Source: Hormiphora californensis
Lineage: Eukaryota > Ctenophora > Tentaculata > Cydippida > Pleurobrachiidae
Direction of reading: 5' to 3'
Length of the DNA stretch: 64,000 nt
Assembly: GCA_020137815.1 (NCBI GenBank)
Contig: CM035354.1
Span: 4,957,423-5,021,422, forward strand
Both the position numbers and the translations under genes were made by a program. The notes under the pieces are model-generated. The model did no database searches. It saw nothing but the letters and a program-made list of their open reading frames with translations, and had not been told where the DNA came from. This document shows, piece by piece, positions 1 through 13,581 of this stretch (position 1 is the stretch's first letter; each line of letters opens with the position of its first letter).

Positions 1-1247
1 ACCTACAATGCTGACTACATGAAACACAACTCTTTTATTGACCAACATTACATTATTTAGGCATCGTCCTAATACCATATATGGGCATGTACCTTCAAAT
101 GTGACTGATATATTGACCGACCTTGAAAATGTTGAAATGCGGAGCCGCTGGATCAGCACACGATATATATTATGTGTGTCAAATTCCCTGAAACATGTGC
201 ATGTGGATGTGAATGTATCCCACGTGAAATGTAACACATGTACGTTTGTTTGTGACATATGTGTGTCTGTGTGTCGGTGCATGTTGTTGTGAAGTGCATG
301 TTTTTGTGACCCACCCTGTGTGTGACGTTTTGTATTTAGCGCATGATATATATCATATATTATGTCACCTGTAAATAAAGCATGTGAGTGTTCCTGGGTC
401 GCCATGGGCCGCGCTGCTCAGCACAGTTTGCTTGGGATCCACTCAGATATATATGGATGATCTGTCAAGGAATCGTGTTGGTAGAATGTATCTTGGTTTA
501 TCCAGAAACACAAACAAGGTTTTGTTGAGATCCAGGGACTGGGGAGTTGGATAACGTTGCCTCTAGCAGGCATATTGTGCAGGGACACAATCCTACACCA
601 CATGGGTGCAGTGTATGTGAAGCATGTGATGTCCCTTAGTAGACCAAATATTGCAGTCTAGTACATATTGATATATGTGATGATAAATGTGTGATGAGGC
701 AGTTAACACGTATATCTCTCGTCCCCACATGATATGTGTCCGTAGAGTGATGCACCCCCGCACTATATATGTGTGTAATATATGACTCACTATTCCCACT
801 GTGATTGTTGATATAAATGCAGCTGAAATCTAGCAAAGATGCTGCGATATAGCGCACCCAGCTCAAACCACATTGTCACCTTCACTATTACCAATTCAAC
901 CTTACACCATCAATATAACTATGGTTTAACGTAAAAACATCGATTGAGAAAAAATTATATGACATGGTAAGAGTCAATTGATCTATCATCACCTTACATG
1001 GGTCACAAACTCAAGGTTTTAGACGCCGTTAGTAAATCATGTTTAGGTCCCAAACTAAATTTCACAATATGCCATACCATTTAAGAGATTCAAGAATGTT
1101 CCACTGTTTTTGTGTGTGTGTAATAGTGTGAAAGTGTATAAATCTTGTTCAATAAAAAAGTGTGATATATATTCAAGCGGCTCGTTATAAGATCGCTTCA
1201 ATCTAAAATTGACCCCGCGCCTCTCTGACATAACACATACACACCAG
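1..1247. other. Intergenic or intron, no gene recognised
   Basis: The stretch is AT-rich with many TATATA and GTGTGTG tracts. I see no exon with coding-like composition. The first exon of the downstream membrane-protein gene starts in phase 1 and has no start codon or signal peptide, so this stretch may be an intron of that gene whose 5' exons lie outside the window. Confidence 0.5.
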
Positions 1248-4200
1248 GGTGTGCCGCCCCCTCAAATGACAGTGACTTGACGGATGGTGGTACCTTCTCC
1301 GCTGACCGTGTCGGTGTGGTCGCCTCCTTGGAATACACCTGCAAGACGGGGTACTCCGCTGAGGGAGTGAAGACCCAGAATGTGGGGTGTATGATGAATT
1401 CAGCTGGAACCCAAGCAGAGTTCACCCAACTGTTTGATCCATGTACAGGTGTGTAATATGTATATAACCCCCACTCTCAGGGTGCGCTTTGCCCACAACG
1501 CCCAGCAACACGGTGTGGACGTTTAGTGATGACAGTACCAGTGACTACATTGGGGCATCTGCTACCCTGACTGTATCCTGCGATACCCACTACACGCTAT
1601 CTACTAGCGGGGTTGAAGAGTTGACCTGTGAATCAAGCACTTACGAATCCTTCTCGACCCTCAATACCACTAGTTTAAAGACGTGCAAAGGTAGCCATAT
1701 TCACCATGTAGATTACCAGCTGTCTGCAGAACGGTGTGATCAACATACAGGATCTGTTTCTTTAAATTATCATTAACAATTTATATTAAGATCCCCAATA
1801 TATTATCCCGTTTTGATTTAACTAAACCCTAATGGTTGACCCCCGTCCAATATAACATCCTACCTAACCCCCGGCCCTCATGACACCCATCCCATTTCAG
1901 CTGACTGTCCTCTCTCAATTGACAACACCCTCACCGATGTAACACTGGCTAGTGGTGTCGAGATCACGGACAACTACCTACCCTACGGGAAGGAAGCCAC
2001 CATTAGTTGTGACGATGGAACCGCCCTGGCACTCGGCCAGTCTGCCACTATTACCTGCGACACAGAGGGGTCTACCATCTCAATCAGTGCTTGTAATAAC
2101 TACTGTAATGTGGTAAGTGCACCTTCTTAGATATAATTCAGCGGATGGTGGATACGAGATTTTACATGCATGGGCAAATCTGCACTGACAAATCACTGAC
2201 TAATAATTAATATCACGTCATCACACACAAGTCATCTTGTACCGGATATCATGTTCTAACGATCTTCTCAATATTTTAGACCTCTCTCCTGGCGAACAAT
2301 GCCTACTCCATCAAGATAGCCGACTCCCAGAGTGGAACCTACACTAGCTCCACATGTAAGCAATAATACTATTTATAGTTATTTATAAATAAAAAGTACC
2401 ATTTATTTAAAGCTCGAGTCTCCGAGTACCATTTATTTAAAGCTCGAGTCTCCGAGTTTTGAGTTCCTAATACAATTATGTCTTCCGTGTTTTGATCAGT
2501 TCCTAACACATATAATCTCTTCACAGCGGACCATCATGTGTATGGTACATGGTTGACCCTGGCTTGTGATACCGGGAAAGAGACTTCTTACGCTGACCAG
2601 AGCAAGTTGGTCCTTCAGTGTAACAATACCAACTATAACTTCACCTCGGAGTCCTTCAACACGGGTGTCATACCAACATGTTACGGTAAATCACAGCTGG
2701 AGTAAATTAGTATAGTGATAGCAATAATAAGTATGATGATATTGAATGAATAGTAGTACCGGGAACCAAAACTGTAGACATACATGCCTGACATAATTAT
2801 ATATTTTCCCGATAACTAAAATTTAATACAATACTTTTAACCTAAGATCAGGAGTGACATCTAACACTAACCTAAATTACAACTTCTCTCCCTAACTTAA
2901 TAAAACACACAGATTTATGCGGGTTCAGCAGTTCCCAAAGTTATAAAAACGTCGACACGTCAATCACATCGGTCGTGGTCGGTGATCCAGCCTACGAGGG
3001 TCAAGACGTATCCGGTAGCAGTTACGACGTAGCGGCGTATACCAAAGTACTAACAATATATAATCCTGCAGCATGATCATATCTTGCAGATACGTGTGCC
3101 TTGCGAACTACCAATGCGCTGAACATTGGGGAGATAACATGGCTTGTCGGAGAGACCCGGTCCCTCACCAACAATATGGCAATGAGACCTGGCGAGAAAG
3201 TGAGTCACACACACAATAAAATGTCCCACTGTACACAATACATAATACACAATACACAACTGGAAGTAAAATCACAAAAAACACACTACACAATCATACA
3301 GTACCAGCTCATGGTTCATGATCACCAATTTTAATTGACAATCAATTAGAACAACTGTAAAACATACACAAACGCTTGAGAGTTCAAAGAGTACAAAGAG
3401 AGAGTATTCAGGGTTTATTGATTGACATTTTGAGGGTTCTGGGACCGTCCGACAGGTATCTTGCATCTCTGCTAGCAACCCCTCACACACAATCTATCTT
3501 CTAGCTATACCTTCCACTAGCTAATATAGCTATCTAACTCTCTCTATCTTTGAGCTATTACCGAATGTGATATGAAGCTGATATAAACAAATGCTAATCT
3601 GATATTTGAAGCTAAACTAACCCATATGAAGCTCGACTATAATCCCAACTTATCTGATACTGAGCTGTCTCCCTCTCTGCATGTACACAGCTATAACACT
3701 GATAATGACCGCATGACCCTGCATGAGCACATCAACCCGGGGGTTGTCATGTCTCCCACACTGCCCGGGACATGTCAACCCCTCCTCTCTACATCTCCCC
3801 TCCCTCTCAACTAACTAACTCTGTTACCTAGGTAAAACTATCGTGTAATGACACGTCCCTGTACACCGTCAAAGGAACGAATCTATCATACGCTGAGTAT
3901 GAGTGCAACACTGATGGCGACTCTATATCCGTTCAGCCTTGCTTCAAGTACTGCAGTGTAAGTGATCAATTGGTGTTGTAACGATCTGTCCAATTATCGT
4001 GTGAGTGGTGCAGTGTGAATAGTTAAGTGTGTGACATGAGATGTGTGACATGACACCCTCTCTCACTTGGTCTCACCACCCTCCCCTCTCCAGATCTCCG
4101 ATCTGACAATGAATACCAACACCAACACGGAACCCAGTGGCAAGGCTGGGTATGGCCAGACTGTTACCTTCACCTGCTCTGGTGACTACTATCTAGGATC

Positions 4201-7200
4201 TAGTACGGGAGAGCAGTTCACATCCACATCTAGTGAAAATATTAGGTGCAAGTGGGCTGATAGTAGCGTCCAGGATGATGTGGTCTTCTCCGAAACCACT
4301 GTCGCATCTACCTCTCTGTGTTATGGTACGTTTATATTGTGCTGATCCTAGGTTATAATATAGGCTATAACACTCTTCTCTCTGTTTATTATGTGGATGA
4401 TCTAGTTAGGCTAATCTAGATAGTTGTTCGCTCGCGATATTCAATACTCCTGTAGTATGACGAATAATCCTCTTCTCTTTCTGCAGCTGCCCTCCAGTCG
4501 GTGTCCTCTGTGCCTGATGGTGATGGAACCTTTGTAGTCACAATCACCATGCCCAGTGACAGAGACACGTAAGTTATCATGGCAACCAATGGAATAAGTG
4601 TTATAACAGATTCACCAACTATATTTGTGGGATATGTTAAACTAACTGTCCTGATCTCGTTTCAGGAGTGAGACTATTGACTACATCACTCTCTACACCT
4701 CCTCCGGAACTAGTCTGGGTAATGCCAGCCTGACCAGCCAAACGAGCTCTAACTCCTTCACAGTATCATACACGGATACCAGCGATTACTCCACCCTCGA
4801 TGATGCTTATGCCACCATCATTTACGCTGATGACCCCACCTACAATTCTTCTACTCTGACCTTAGTCAAGGGACCTCCCTCTGCAGATGTCTGTAAGTGC
4901 AGTTACTTCAGTATGTTACTTCAGTAGTTCGCAGTTACTTCAGTACTGTTTGATGCTGGGAACTGGTGACGACCTTTTTGTTACTCAATGCTAGTAGTTA
5001 AGGTGGATGTGCAGTAGTTGGAAACTGAAAACATGGTCCTTCAATTTTCCCTAACAGTCAACTAACCCCAATATTCCCCTTCCAGCCGTGACCTCATTCT
5101 GGTGTGGGTGTAGTGACTGTGACAATTGACAATGAAGCCGCCCTTTCATCCTATGTCTCCACTACAGACCTGTCCTATTTCCCTGTCCGCTACAGCCACA
5201 AAAAGCAGCAAAAAGAGGAGCAGCGACTCATCAACAGTCAGCACGTGTAAGTGTGCGAGAGAAAGAAATTATGAGAGAAAGTATAGTTTTATGGCACTTT
5301 GGCCTTCTTTTTTTTATTATGACAAAACCATAACAATTCTTCTTCACATTTTACAGCGTACGTGAGTGGAACAGATACCTACACTCTCGACTTCTCCGGA
5401 CTCAGCTCCCTCTCATCATACTCTGTCGCCATGACCGTTGATGTTACTGTTGATGGTACCAGCTACAGTGGTGGATCTACCTCCTTCGATTTCGACACCG
5501 GTAATTAACACTTTTCAAAGCTATTCTACCTGAGATGTTACTCTAGAGTTCACTGCTTTCTTGTTTGCCTACATCTTCATTTTTCACCTTCTATCATCCT
5601 CACTACTTCACTATTTCACTATTTCTTCACAAGTCCAAGTGTGCAGTCAACTAGCTGTGGTTGCGCCCGTCTCCCCCAGACCTAAACCATACCCCTCTCT
5701 AATGGTTTTTCCTAGACGAGACGATTACCTTTTTATTATTTTTAGGTTTGAAATCTGTGAGGGGTCCCTTAGCTGCAGCTTTCGCTGTGTGGGACCCCTG
5801 GGTGTGTGTGATGATATTTGAAAACAAGTTTATTATAAATGTTTCCCACCCAAAATAGTTCGACCCAATAAAATTAATTACTAATTAGATGAGGGTCAAT
5901 ACTACTACTAATGGGAGGTTGACCAAATCATATTTTTGAGACGTCCCCGTGCTAACATTTGTCACTCCCTCATGTGTTACACGCCACCCTAACATGTCTC
6001 TCTCTCCCCTGCCAGGATTCCCCACACCCAGTGTCAGCACCAGTGTAACATCATCTACCTCCAACACCTTTACCATCACCATGGGTGGCAGCCTCACCCT
6101 CAGTGGAGACTACAACACCACCGTGAGTTATATCATGGGTGATATAGTAGTTACCATGGGTGATATAGTTACCATGGTTACCGCCATGGTTACTATGAAG
6201 TGTGTTACACTAACTCAATACCCTCCCCAGATTGATGGAACTACCTATGAATTAACCTACACTGATGGAGTGGCTACTAAACTCCTGACCGACCTCACAG
6301 CCCTGGAATCCTACACCTATGACGTCACCATGACCAGCACCACTGATGTCGTGTCCGACGCTGTTTCAGTGACATTCACTCAGGGACCCACTGAGCCTAA
6401 TGTGACAGGCAGCACAATCACTGATACCAGCTTCAACATTGTATGGATACATACTAGCGAGAATGCTTATTCTCTTACAATCTACAAGAAGCTAGACACA
6501 GGTATTATTATACGGGTGACATAAACATATTAGATTGACTCATGTCTCGTGTGGGCTGTGGGGAGATGTATTTATTTACAGATGAAACAAAACAGGGCAT
6601 GGTATTCTATAGCTGCTTTTATACACCTCACATTTCCAGGTGATTACTCCGAGGTTGGATCTCACTCTATCTCCGCTACCGAGACGATCAATACCCACAC
6701 TTTCACCGACCTCGAGGCTGGGGAGACCTACAAGATCGTTATTGACGCTGAGATGGAGGTCAGCGGGGTCAACATCAAGAGCGCAGAGACGAGCATCGAG
6801 GAACAACTATGTAAGTATTATAGACACGTCCCTCAATCAGACGGTTACCATGGTTACCAATCAGATATTAGTTACCATGGTTACCGGTGGATAGCAGTTA
6901 CCCACTCACATATTGCCATCATAATGCATATTATGTTTTCACTATTAGATCCTACAACTTACCATACTACCCCTGTATCTAGATTCGTGTACTCGTGAAG
7001 ATAAGTCTGCGTACACCCTGTACTACAAGAACGGCGGTCAGGTGGTCACTGCGGACTACTTCTACGCTGATTCCAGTGTCATCTACATTGTCGAGTGTCC
7101 GGTAAATATATACACGCCTTTTTTACTGCTAACCCCTCACTTGGATGGGTTGAACTGTACTCTTGGGATGCTGGACCCCCTCACTTCATCTAATCCACGA

Positions 7201-10200
7201 TAAAAGCTGTTCAAACTCATCGTTACCATGGTTACAACATTATCCTTTCAGGCGAACCAGTCCTTTAAGACAGTGGACTCCACCTACGACAACGAGACTT
7301 CATGTATCGGGGCCGAGAGTTGGTCCACTCATAGTGATTGTCAGGATACCGCAGGTATAAATGAAATGAGCGAGAGATGGAGAGAGATATAATTGAGATG
7401 AATTATATCTAGTGGTTACAGGAGAGATCATATCCAGATTAAGATCTAACCCACTTGATCAACCCACTCTAACAACAGCTAACACACATACTATAGAGCC
7501 GGAGAAGGTGATTGATGAAGGGTCTGATGTGGTTGTTGGCATTGTGTTAGGTATCCTTGCAGTGCTTATCATTGTAGGAATCATTCTGATCCTCATATAC
7601 AAGAGAAACAAAGAGTAAGTGTGTGTGTTGTGTTTTATTAACGCACACACACACGCACAAGAGAGATAGGGAGTCAGAGTGAAGTTTGGGATGCTAAAAA
7701 ACTTACTACATAAAACGTCATGTCGTATTGTAGTCAAATAATGAATTGTAACAGGAATAAGTTGTCTATAGTAAAAACTAATAAACTAACAGTAAATCTT
7801 ATAGATGAGGTATCAAACCCGACGGATAATACTGCAACTGTAACTGGAATAATAATAGCGATTATAGTAATTCTGATAATAATTATCATCATAATTATCC
7901 TAATTAAAAGAAGGTTAATTAAGTAACATGTAAACTGCATGTGTTAAACAAAATGTCAATGTGCCCGTGCCGTTCTTTTAACTGTGCTATTAACTTACCA
8001 TCTGACAGACAAACAAATAAACAAACTTACCATCTGACACGACTGACAGACACTTATTCGACCTTCTCTCTTCGAAGGGCTAGAACATGCAGACACAATT
8101 ATACAGCTTAGTAAATCTGATACAACCTTGCGAACTTACTCAATACCTACTACTTACACGATAACTATAATAAAGTACTGGCCATGCTTTACCTAGTTGA
8201 CACGTCTCCTTAGGATTGGCGCTAGGATTGTATAGACCACCATCTTTCTAGGTAGATCGACTGATAGACATAGCGTATAGTTACAATCTAAGCTACTAGG
8301 CATCACACAAGGACTCAGTGTGTCATTTGTAAAAGAGATCAATGAGCAAATAAATTAATATTTTGATTTTTGGCAGTGATCACACAAATTCGCACTATAT
8401 AATTTGAGTTGTTCACGTATACATGATTTGTTACACATGTCCCCACATTGCTTCAGAAGCGTCTACCAGTGATTCTGGGAATGCGGCAGCAGTGACTGGG
8501 ATTATAGTAGCAATTATAATATTGCTAATATTCCTTGTCGTCCTAATCGTCCTAATTGACCGAAGAAGGTTTTTAAACATGAAGATAATGATGGTCATGT
8601 ATAATCTTCGCATGTCGATATATATATATGTGTGGATGTGTGTGTCTTTGAGTACCCATGAAACATGATTAGGAGTAGGTCCGCAACTACAGGATACCGG
8701 GTTTTAGAATATCAAAATCCTATTCGCTAGATTTAAGATAACACAAACACTGAACAAAGCATGTAAAACACTTTTAAAATTTAACATTTCAGCAGCAATG
8801 AGCTCTGGTGAAGTAGCGGGGATAGTGGTCGGGGTTGTATTGGCAATAGTTGTCATTGCCTTGGTCGTACTGGCCATTGTAATCATGATTAGGTAGATAG
8901 AACACAGCACAGGATCTATACAATCTCTATTATAGCCTGGAATCTATACAACTCTCTCTTATATAGGCGCAAAGTTTACTAAACTATAATATACCTGGGG
9001 CTCTTCGACGAAACTTTAAACACACTTAATAAATAAGCTCTCTTTAGAGTTACACAAGGAAAATTTTTCAGACTTGTCTCGAGAGGGGTGTCGTCGAACG
9101 CTTTCCAAAACCTCACTTTAGGTCCTTGGTGTGAACCACGTGTATACCACGTGAATCCCCGGATCACCCCTCGTGTATGGGTGTAGAAAACCAATCAGGG
9201 GATCGAAAATGGACACGTGATAGGATTTCCATTACATGGGTTTACACAGGCGTCAATTTGGTCACGTGTAGGGTTCACCAGCCAATAGTGTTAGCGAGAT
9301 ATCACACCAGATTGGGCGTGAAGAAGAAGTTTGACTTCCATTTCTCAAGATTCAAGAAATTTCAAATCTTCAAAACTCTGTGTACTCTTACAGTAGCTGG
9401 CAATGAATGTTATAGCGGACAAATAGAGATCTAACATTGATTGTTCGCATTTTGAAAAATCAATAAACCTATACACTAATAACTTAAGCAATATTATTTA
9501 GGCCGGGTGAGATGAATAGATAGGCTGCTAGATGAAGAGATAAACAGTGAAAGTATAGTAGTAGTTCACTGTTCATCTTGTCCTGCCAGAAGGAAAACAA
9601 CTGAATTCATCCACATCTTATCTGACTGTGAGAGTCTAATACAGATGGTGTATGCAGTATGGGCTTGGCTGAAACCCCAAACTAGTGCCTCAATATTGTG
9701 GTTGAGTAGAGATAGCTAACTGGGGGACAAGGAGTGCCATTTTATCTTTTTTCTACATGCGAGAAGCAAAATATACACTGTTTTGTTGCATTTTTTACTT
9801 GCCAGCGCTGTCTTGTCTACCATTAAGTCTCCTCTGGAGGAGACTTAACAAATCTCACTTTTCTCGATATTTGAGTGAGATATTGCGTGAACTATGACGT
9901 CATTGTCGCTTCAATTTGGCCCAAATCACGTGATTTTACCACGTGATTAGGGGGTTACGCAAGGTTTGGAGAGCTTGTGTAAAACTTCACTTACTACCCC
10001 TCAATTTTCACTAAGCAAGATTTCTAAAAAGTTTCGTCGACACAAACCATGCTTAAGGGGTGTGAAAATCAATTAGAAGGTGTGAAAGGAGAGTTACGCA
10101 ACGTTTTTAAGTGTGCTTAAAGTTTCGTCGAAGAGCCCCTGATCAGTACTCTATCCTGATCAGCACTAACTTTTAAAAACTTACTGAACAATTTGGCCAA

Positions 10201-13200
10201 TTATGGAGTCAACGAATTCTTGGGCTTGATGATCTTCTAATAGGAAATATATTATCGTTTATTCAACAGACGAAATTGACTAATTGATATCTGACTGGAC
10301 AATTATATCTTTACATATTTGCATGGTGTAATGTACACTGTTTGTATATCTTGTATCTGTTTCAGCATCTGAACTTTGAATGTTACTACTTTTCTTGACA
10401 ACATGTTGTCAGATATATGGGTCCTATCTCCAAATATCTGACAATATCAAATGAGCATGCCCAAACAACTTCTCTCTCTCTTTGTCTTTTCTTGTGCGTG
10501 TGTGTGCGTGTTGTAGGGGGACTTGACATAGTGATGTTAAAGTTCCCCCCGGCATGTGACAAGAATCATGGGACTCTTGATCCTATAATTCTTACTGAGA
10601 ATAGCATGAACAAAGGCCGTGGTTGCTGGTCTCTGATTTTCTCTCAAGACCTTTCATTTGCCCCCTCCCTCCCTGTCCCTCCCCCAAGATCTTGCAAGAT
10701 CACACCCCACGGCCACCCTCTACAAGACACCATGGTAACCCCAAGACGCCATGGTAACGGCCCACTCTCTTTAAGAGACCAGCCCAACCCCTCTTCAAGA
10801 GACCAGCAACCATGTCAACTGACAATCACGCTCTACCCAGCACACCCAGTTACACACTTTATTGGATCCCAATCATAGATCTGATAAGTCTGTAACCATG
10901 GTTACCACTCACTCACCCCTGTATAACAGCTGAGTGAGTGGTACTGCTGCAGGAGGGTACCATATATCTTTCAGTACATCTAATGTCCCTCCCCCTCTAA
11001 ACAGGAAAGGAAACCCCAACTCCAATGCATACTCGCCCCGAGATGAGGAACGCAACCAAGAGTAAGTTAAACTTAAAATACTTTTTTGTACTTTTAATTC
11101 TGGTGTACTTTATGTACTTTTAGTTGATTGAGACTGCTGCACGATGTACTTCTGGTTTGATAAGAGTGGTTGCCATGGGCGTGCACTGCACCATGTAACC
11201 ATGGAAACCGTTGATTAACCGTTGCATCCCCTGGTAACCATGGAAACCACGGATTAACCGTTGCATCCCCCTGTAGGGTAGAGGGAGGTGAAGCCTGGAA
11301 GAACCCCTACTACCACGAAGACGATAACAAGTAGGGAAACTGTTTGTTTTTGTTTGTGTTAAGCTGCGTCCATTAATCACCCATAATTATCCCTCTAGAC
11401 TAGACCCTATCTCTTTATTTGTGTTTACTGTTTATGCATAAACACGATTTGTGCATCCAATCACCCTTTAAATGGTATAGCTGTTATAGTCCGTATCTAG
11501 GTAGCTGTAGTTTATGAGGATGTGTGTGAATGCGTTGTGCGTGGAGCATTATCTAGCTTTGTGGCCTCATAACAACTCGGCAGCACGATTGTGTAATAAT
11601 TAGTTGGTTTCCTAATTAATTAATTAATTGTCTAATAACACACCAGGCCCATTAATGAGAATGAAGTGATTTTAACCTCACTAAGAGAGGGTAATAACGG
11701 ATACGGCACAGCTCCGTATAATAACGAACAGTCGGCTACATTTGAGTGTGACGACACTAGCCTCCCTCTCAGGGAGGAAGAGGAGGAAGATAGAGAGTAA
11801 GGGCAGCTGCAGTGACTGCTAGCTGGGTGCAGCATAATAGAGAGAGTGCTACAGATATGCAGGGAGTCAGAATTGTCATTAAGAAGCATATTTAGCGGCT
11901 ATAAAGCGGTCATGAATCATTCCAATGCTCAGGCTACTAGCTAATCAATTAACATTAGCACAGGAGCTGTCCCTGATAAAATTAATAAGTGCCGTATATG
12001 TGTGTGAAACAGCTATAGGTGGCGAACAACCCTAATTCTTAAAAAGGGAAACCAGTGCCCCAAAACACTATATCCTCTCAACTGTGTGCTACACCCCCTC
12101 TTTACCGTGTGCTACACCCCCCCTCTTTACACTACTCAGGAAGGAGCCTGAAGATGTGCCCCTACCCATGCCCGAGTACAATACCCCAAAACCCCCGCCC
12201 CCGGTGGAGTACAATGAGGTCGCTGAGCTGCCTCCACCTGCCCCTGAAGAACCTGAGCCTGAGCCTGAGCCTGAATTTGAACCGGTCGTGAAGTAAGGGC
12301 CCCACCCATGATGTGATGCATGGTCTGCATGGTGCATGGAACTATAATAGGGTCATTATTATACCACTGACTCTATAGTATTTGGCCCCGCACAGAGTCA
12401 GAAATTAACATGACCTGCGAACCCCCCCCCCCTTCCCCTCAGAGTTTTGACAACTACATCCTGACAACTAAATTACATTTAAACAATTTGACAATGACTG
12501 ACAATGACATACTTGATCCTACGCAGGTCCAAGATCAGTAGTATTGTTGACTTGACTGACTATGACGACAGGGTGTTAATTAACCCCAAAAAGACGTAAG
12601 AACATCGAGAGAGATTTGAGACCCCATTCCCAAAAAATATTACTCTTTAGTATTTAGTTTGGTAACATCTCTCCTTGTGCACGGAAAGGCACCCCATTAC
12701 TAAGGGACCTGCTAAAACACACTAGATACTGGCATGCTATATTGAACCCTATAGTGGCTGAGATTAGATATCCTATCAATGCGCCTGTTAACAGACATAT
12801 ATTCTCGAAGGAGCTTTATACATTCTGAACCTGCATCCCCCATGTATTGTGATGTTCTCACTGGGCTGCATTATGATATCCCCTAACAACATATCCCCTT
12901 CACCCAGGAGTAGTCCAGATATCCCTGCAGTGCCTGATAATAGGGAGGCCCCGGACACGCCGCCACCAGCCCCTCCTGCCGATAACGTATCACAGGTTAG
13001 TACTATATAATAGTTCTATCTTTTTACCCTCTCACTCCGCGCTCCTCTTTTACAAATGTAAAGGAGGGTCACCATATCAGTGCGAACTAGTTCTATCTAG
13101 GAGCTGGGCCTCTGTGATCACGTCCCCCTCACACAGGGCCATGGCCAAGTTCTATATCTTCTAGACAGGGCTGCTCTGAGTCTGCTAAACGTGTAGCTCT

Positions 13201-13581
13201 TAGACTGAGGCTGGAAGACGTGTTTGTTTAGCACAGCCCATGATATCTCTAGACGACATTCTATCTGATCTAATTTCAAAGACGGCATTTAGTCTGAATT
13301 CCGAATATGATTGCATTTCGAATTCACGCTGAATTTCTGCTAGTTCTGTTGTCTCCTTCCCCGCTCTGTCCCCTCTCTAAACCCCATTCTACGCCTCTCT
13401 CTCCCCTCTCTAAACCCCATTCTACACCTCTCTCTCCCCCTCTCTAAACCCCATTCTACACCCCCCCAACTCCCCTCTCTAAACCCCATTCTAAACCCAG
13501 GGAGGTGAGATGACGTTTGATGACGACGAGCCAGAGGCCGATACCGTCATAGAGAACAGAAATGCAGGGAACAACGTGTAA
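1248..13581 (+). CDS. Type I membrane protein: sushi-like modules, FN3-like modules, TM, acidic/proline-rich tail (5'-partial)
   Basis: Exons read by splice signal and phase: 1248-1448, 1481-1690, 1901-2112, 2280-2355, 2527-2685, 2913-3014, 3090-3199, 3832-3957, 4094-4325, 4487-4568, 4666-4892, 5086-5246, 5357-5500, 6016-6122, 6231-6501, 6640-6810, 6983-7101, 7252-7354, one of four TM exons (7497-7614 first), then 11005-11061, 11277-11330, 11647-11796, 12140-12292, 12527-12595, 12908-12995 and 13501-13581 (stop TAA). The first exons have sushi-like cysteine spacing (YTCKTGYS, VSCDTHYTL, ISCDDG). Exons from 4487 to 6810 look like fibronectin-III strands (for example LEAGETYKIVIDAEM). The cytoplasmic part is rich in Glu and Pro and has a Pro-Glu repeat at 12250-12280. 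A cell-surface receptor or adhesion role is inference. Phases agree everywhere except 5086-5246, where the frame hits TGA and the exit phase is off by one. The 5' end lies outside the window or was not found. Confidence 0.72.
2395..2457. repeat. Tandem duplication, 30 bp x2 (intronic)
   Basis: Two identical adjacent 30-bp units begin AGTACCATTTATTTAAAG at 2395 and 2425. They lie in the intron between exons 2280-2355 and 2527-2685. Confidence 0.85.
5086..5246 (+). other. Exon with apparent frame breaks
   Basis: Entered in phase 1, this FN3-like exon reads into a TGA near 5128, while an adjacent frame continues with FN3-like sequence (GVGVVTVTIDNEAAL). The exon is 161 nt, but neighbouring phases need a multiple of three. 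Two one-base indels, one near 5099 and one in the A-rich run near 5200, would reconcile it. Assembly error and gene decay are both possible. Confidence 0.5.
7497..7614 (+). CDS. Transmembrane exon a
   Basis: This exon of the membrane-protein gene enters in phase 1 after CTATAG and leaves in phase 2 at GA|GTAAGT. It has an acidic juxtamembrane part (EPEKVIDEGSD), a hydrophobic segment of about 23 residues (VVVGIVLGILAVLII...) and a basic stop-transfer YKRNK. Its donor is the strongest of the four tandem TM exons, so it is probably the default form. Confidence 0.75.
7805..7913 (+). CDS. Transmembrane exon b (candidate alternative)
   Basis: It has the same phases as exon a (1 in, 2 out). It reads DEVSNPTDNTATVTG, then a run of mostly isoleucine (about 20 residues), then KRR. 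The acceptor is CTTATAG and the donor AG|GTTAAT, which is weak. Without splicing the frame stops three codons later (stop ends 7925), so it could also act as a terminal exon giving a form with almost no tail. Confidence 0.5.
8457..8568 (+). CDS. Transmembrane exon c (candidate alternative)
   Basis: It has the same phases as exons a, b and d. It reads EASTSDSGNAAAVTG, then a hydrophobic stretch (IIVAIIILLIFLVVLIVLI), then DRRR. The acceptor is TGCTTCAG and the donor AG|GTTTTT. It shares the motif VTGII.AII with exon b, so b and c are probably duplicates of each other. Confidence 0.55.
8793..8892 (+). CDS. Transmembrane exon d (candidate alternative)
   Basis: It has the same phases again (1 in, 2 out). 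It reads AAMSSGEVAG, then IVVGVVLAIVVIALVVLAIV, then IMIR. The acceptor is ACATTTCAG (a second AG lies 3 nt later) and the donor AG|GTAGAT. Either acceptor keeps the frame. The next exon, 11005-11061, takes phase 2 and supplies the basic residues RKG. Confidence 0.55.
8997..10139. mobile_element. TIR DNA transposon, non-autonomous (1.14 kb)
   Basis: The left end GGGGCTCTTCGACGAAACTT and the right end (reverse complement) match for about 35 bp with one mismatch. The interior has no coherent protein-coding frame but has several CACGTG-containing stretches. No clear target duplication is visible. It lies in the intron between the TM exons and the tail exons of the membrane-protein gene. Confidence 0.7.
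10140..11004. other. Intron, nothing coding recognised
   Basis: This is the remainder of the intron between TM exon d and tail exon 11005-11061. It holds a GTGTGCGTGT tract near 10495 and copies of the CCATGGTAAC-type palindrome at 10732-10757 and 10897-10911. A long open frame over 10417-10878 has no protein-like composition. Confidence 0.5.
13369..13495. repeat. C/T-rich minisatellite, about 33 bp x4
   Basis: Four units of the type CTCTCTAAACCCCATTCTAC run up to the acceptor of the last exon (13501). They form its polypyrimidine tract. Confidence 0.75.

Noticed and set aside
9177-9434. 85-residue open frame inside the 1.14 kb transposon
   Set aside because: No similarity to any transposase motif; the element appears non-coding.
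10417-10878. 153-residue plus-strand open frame
   Set aside because: It crosses a GTGTGCGTGT tract and CCATGGTAAC repeats inside an intron of a well-phased gene and has no protein-like features.
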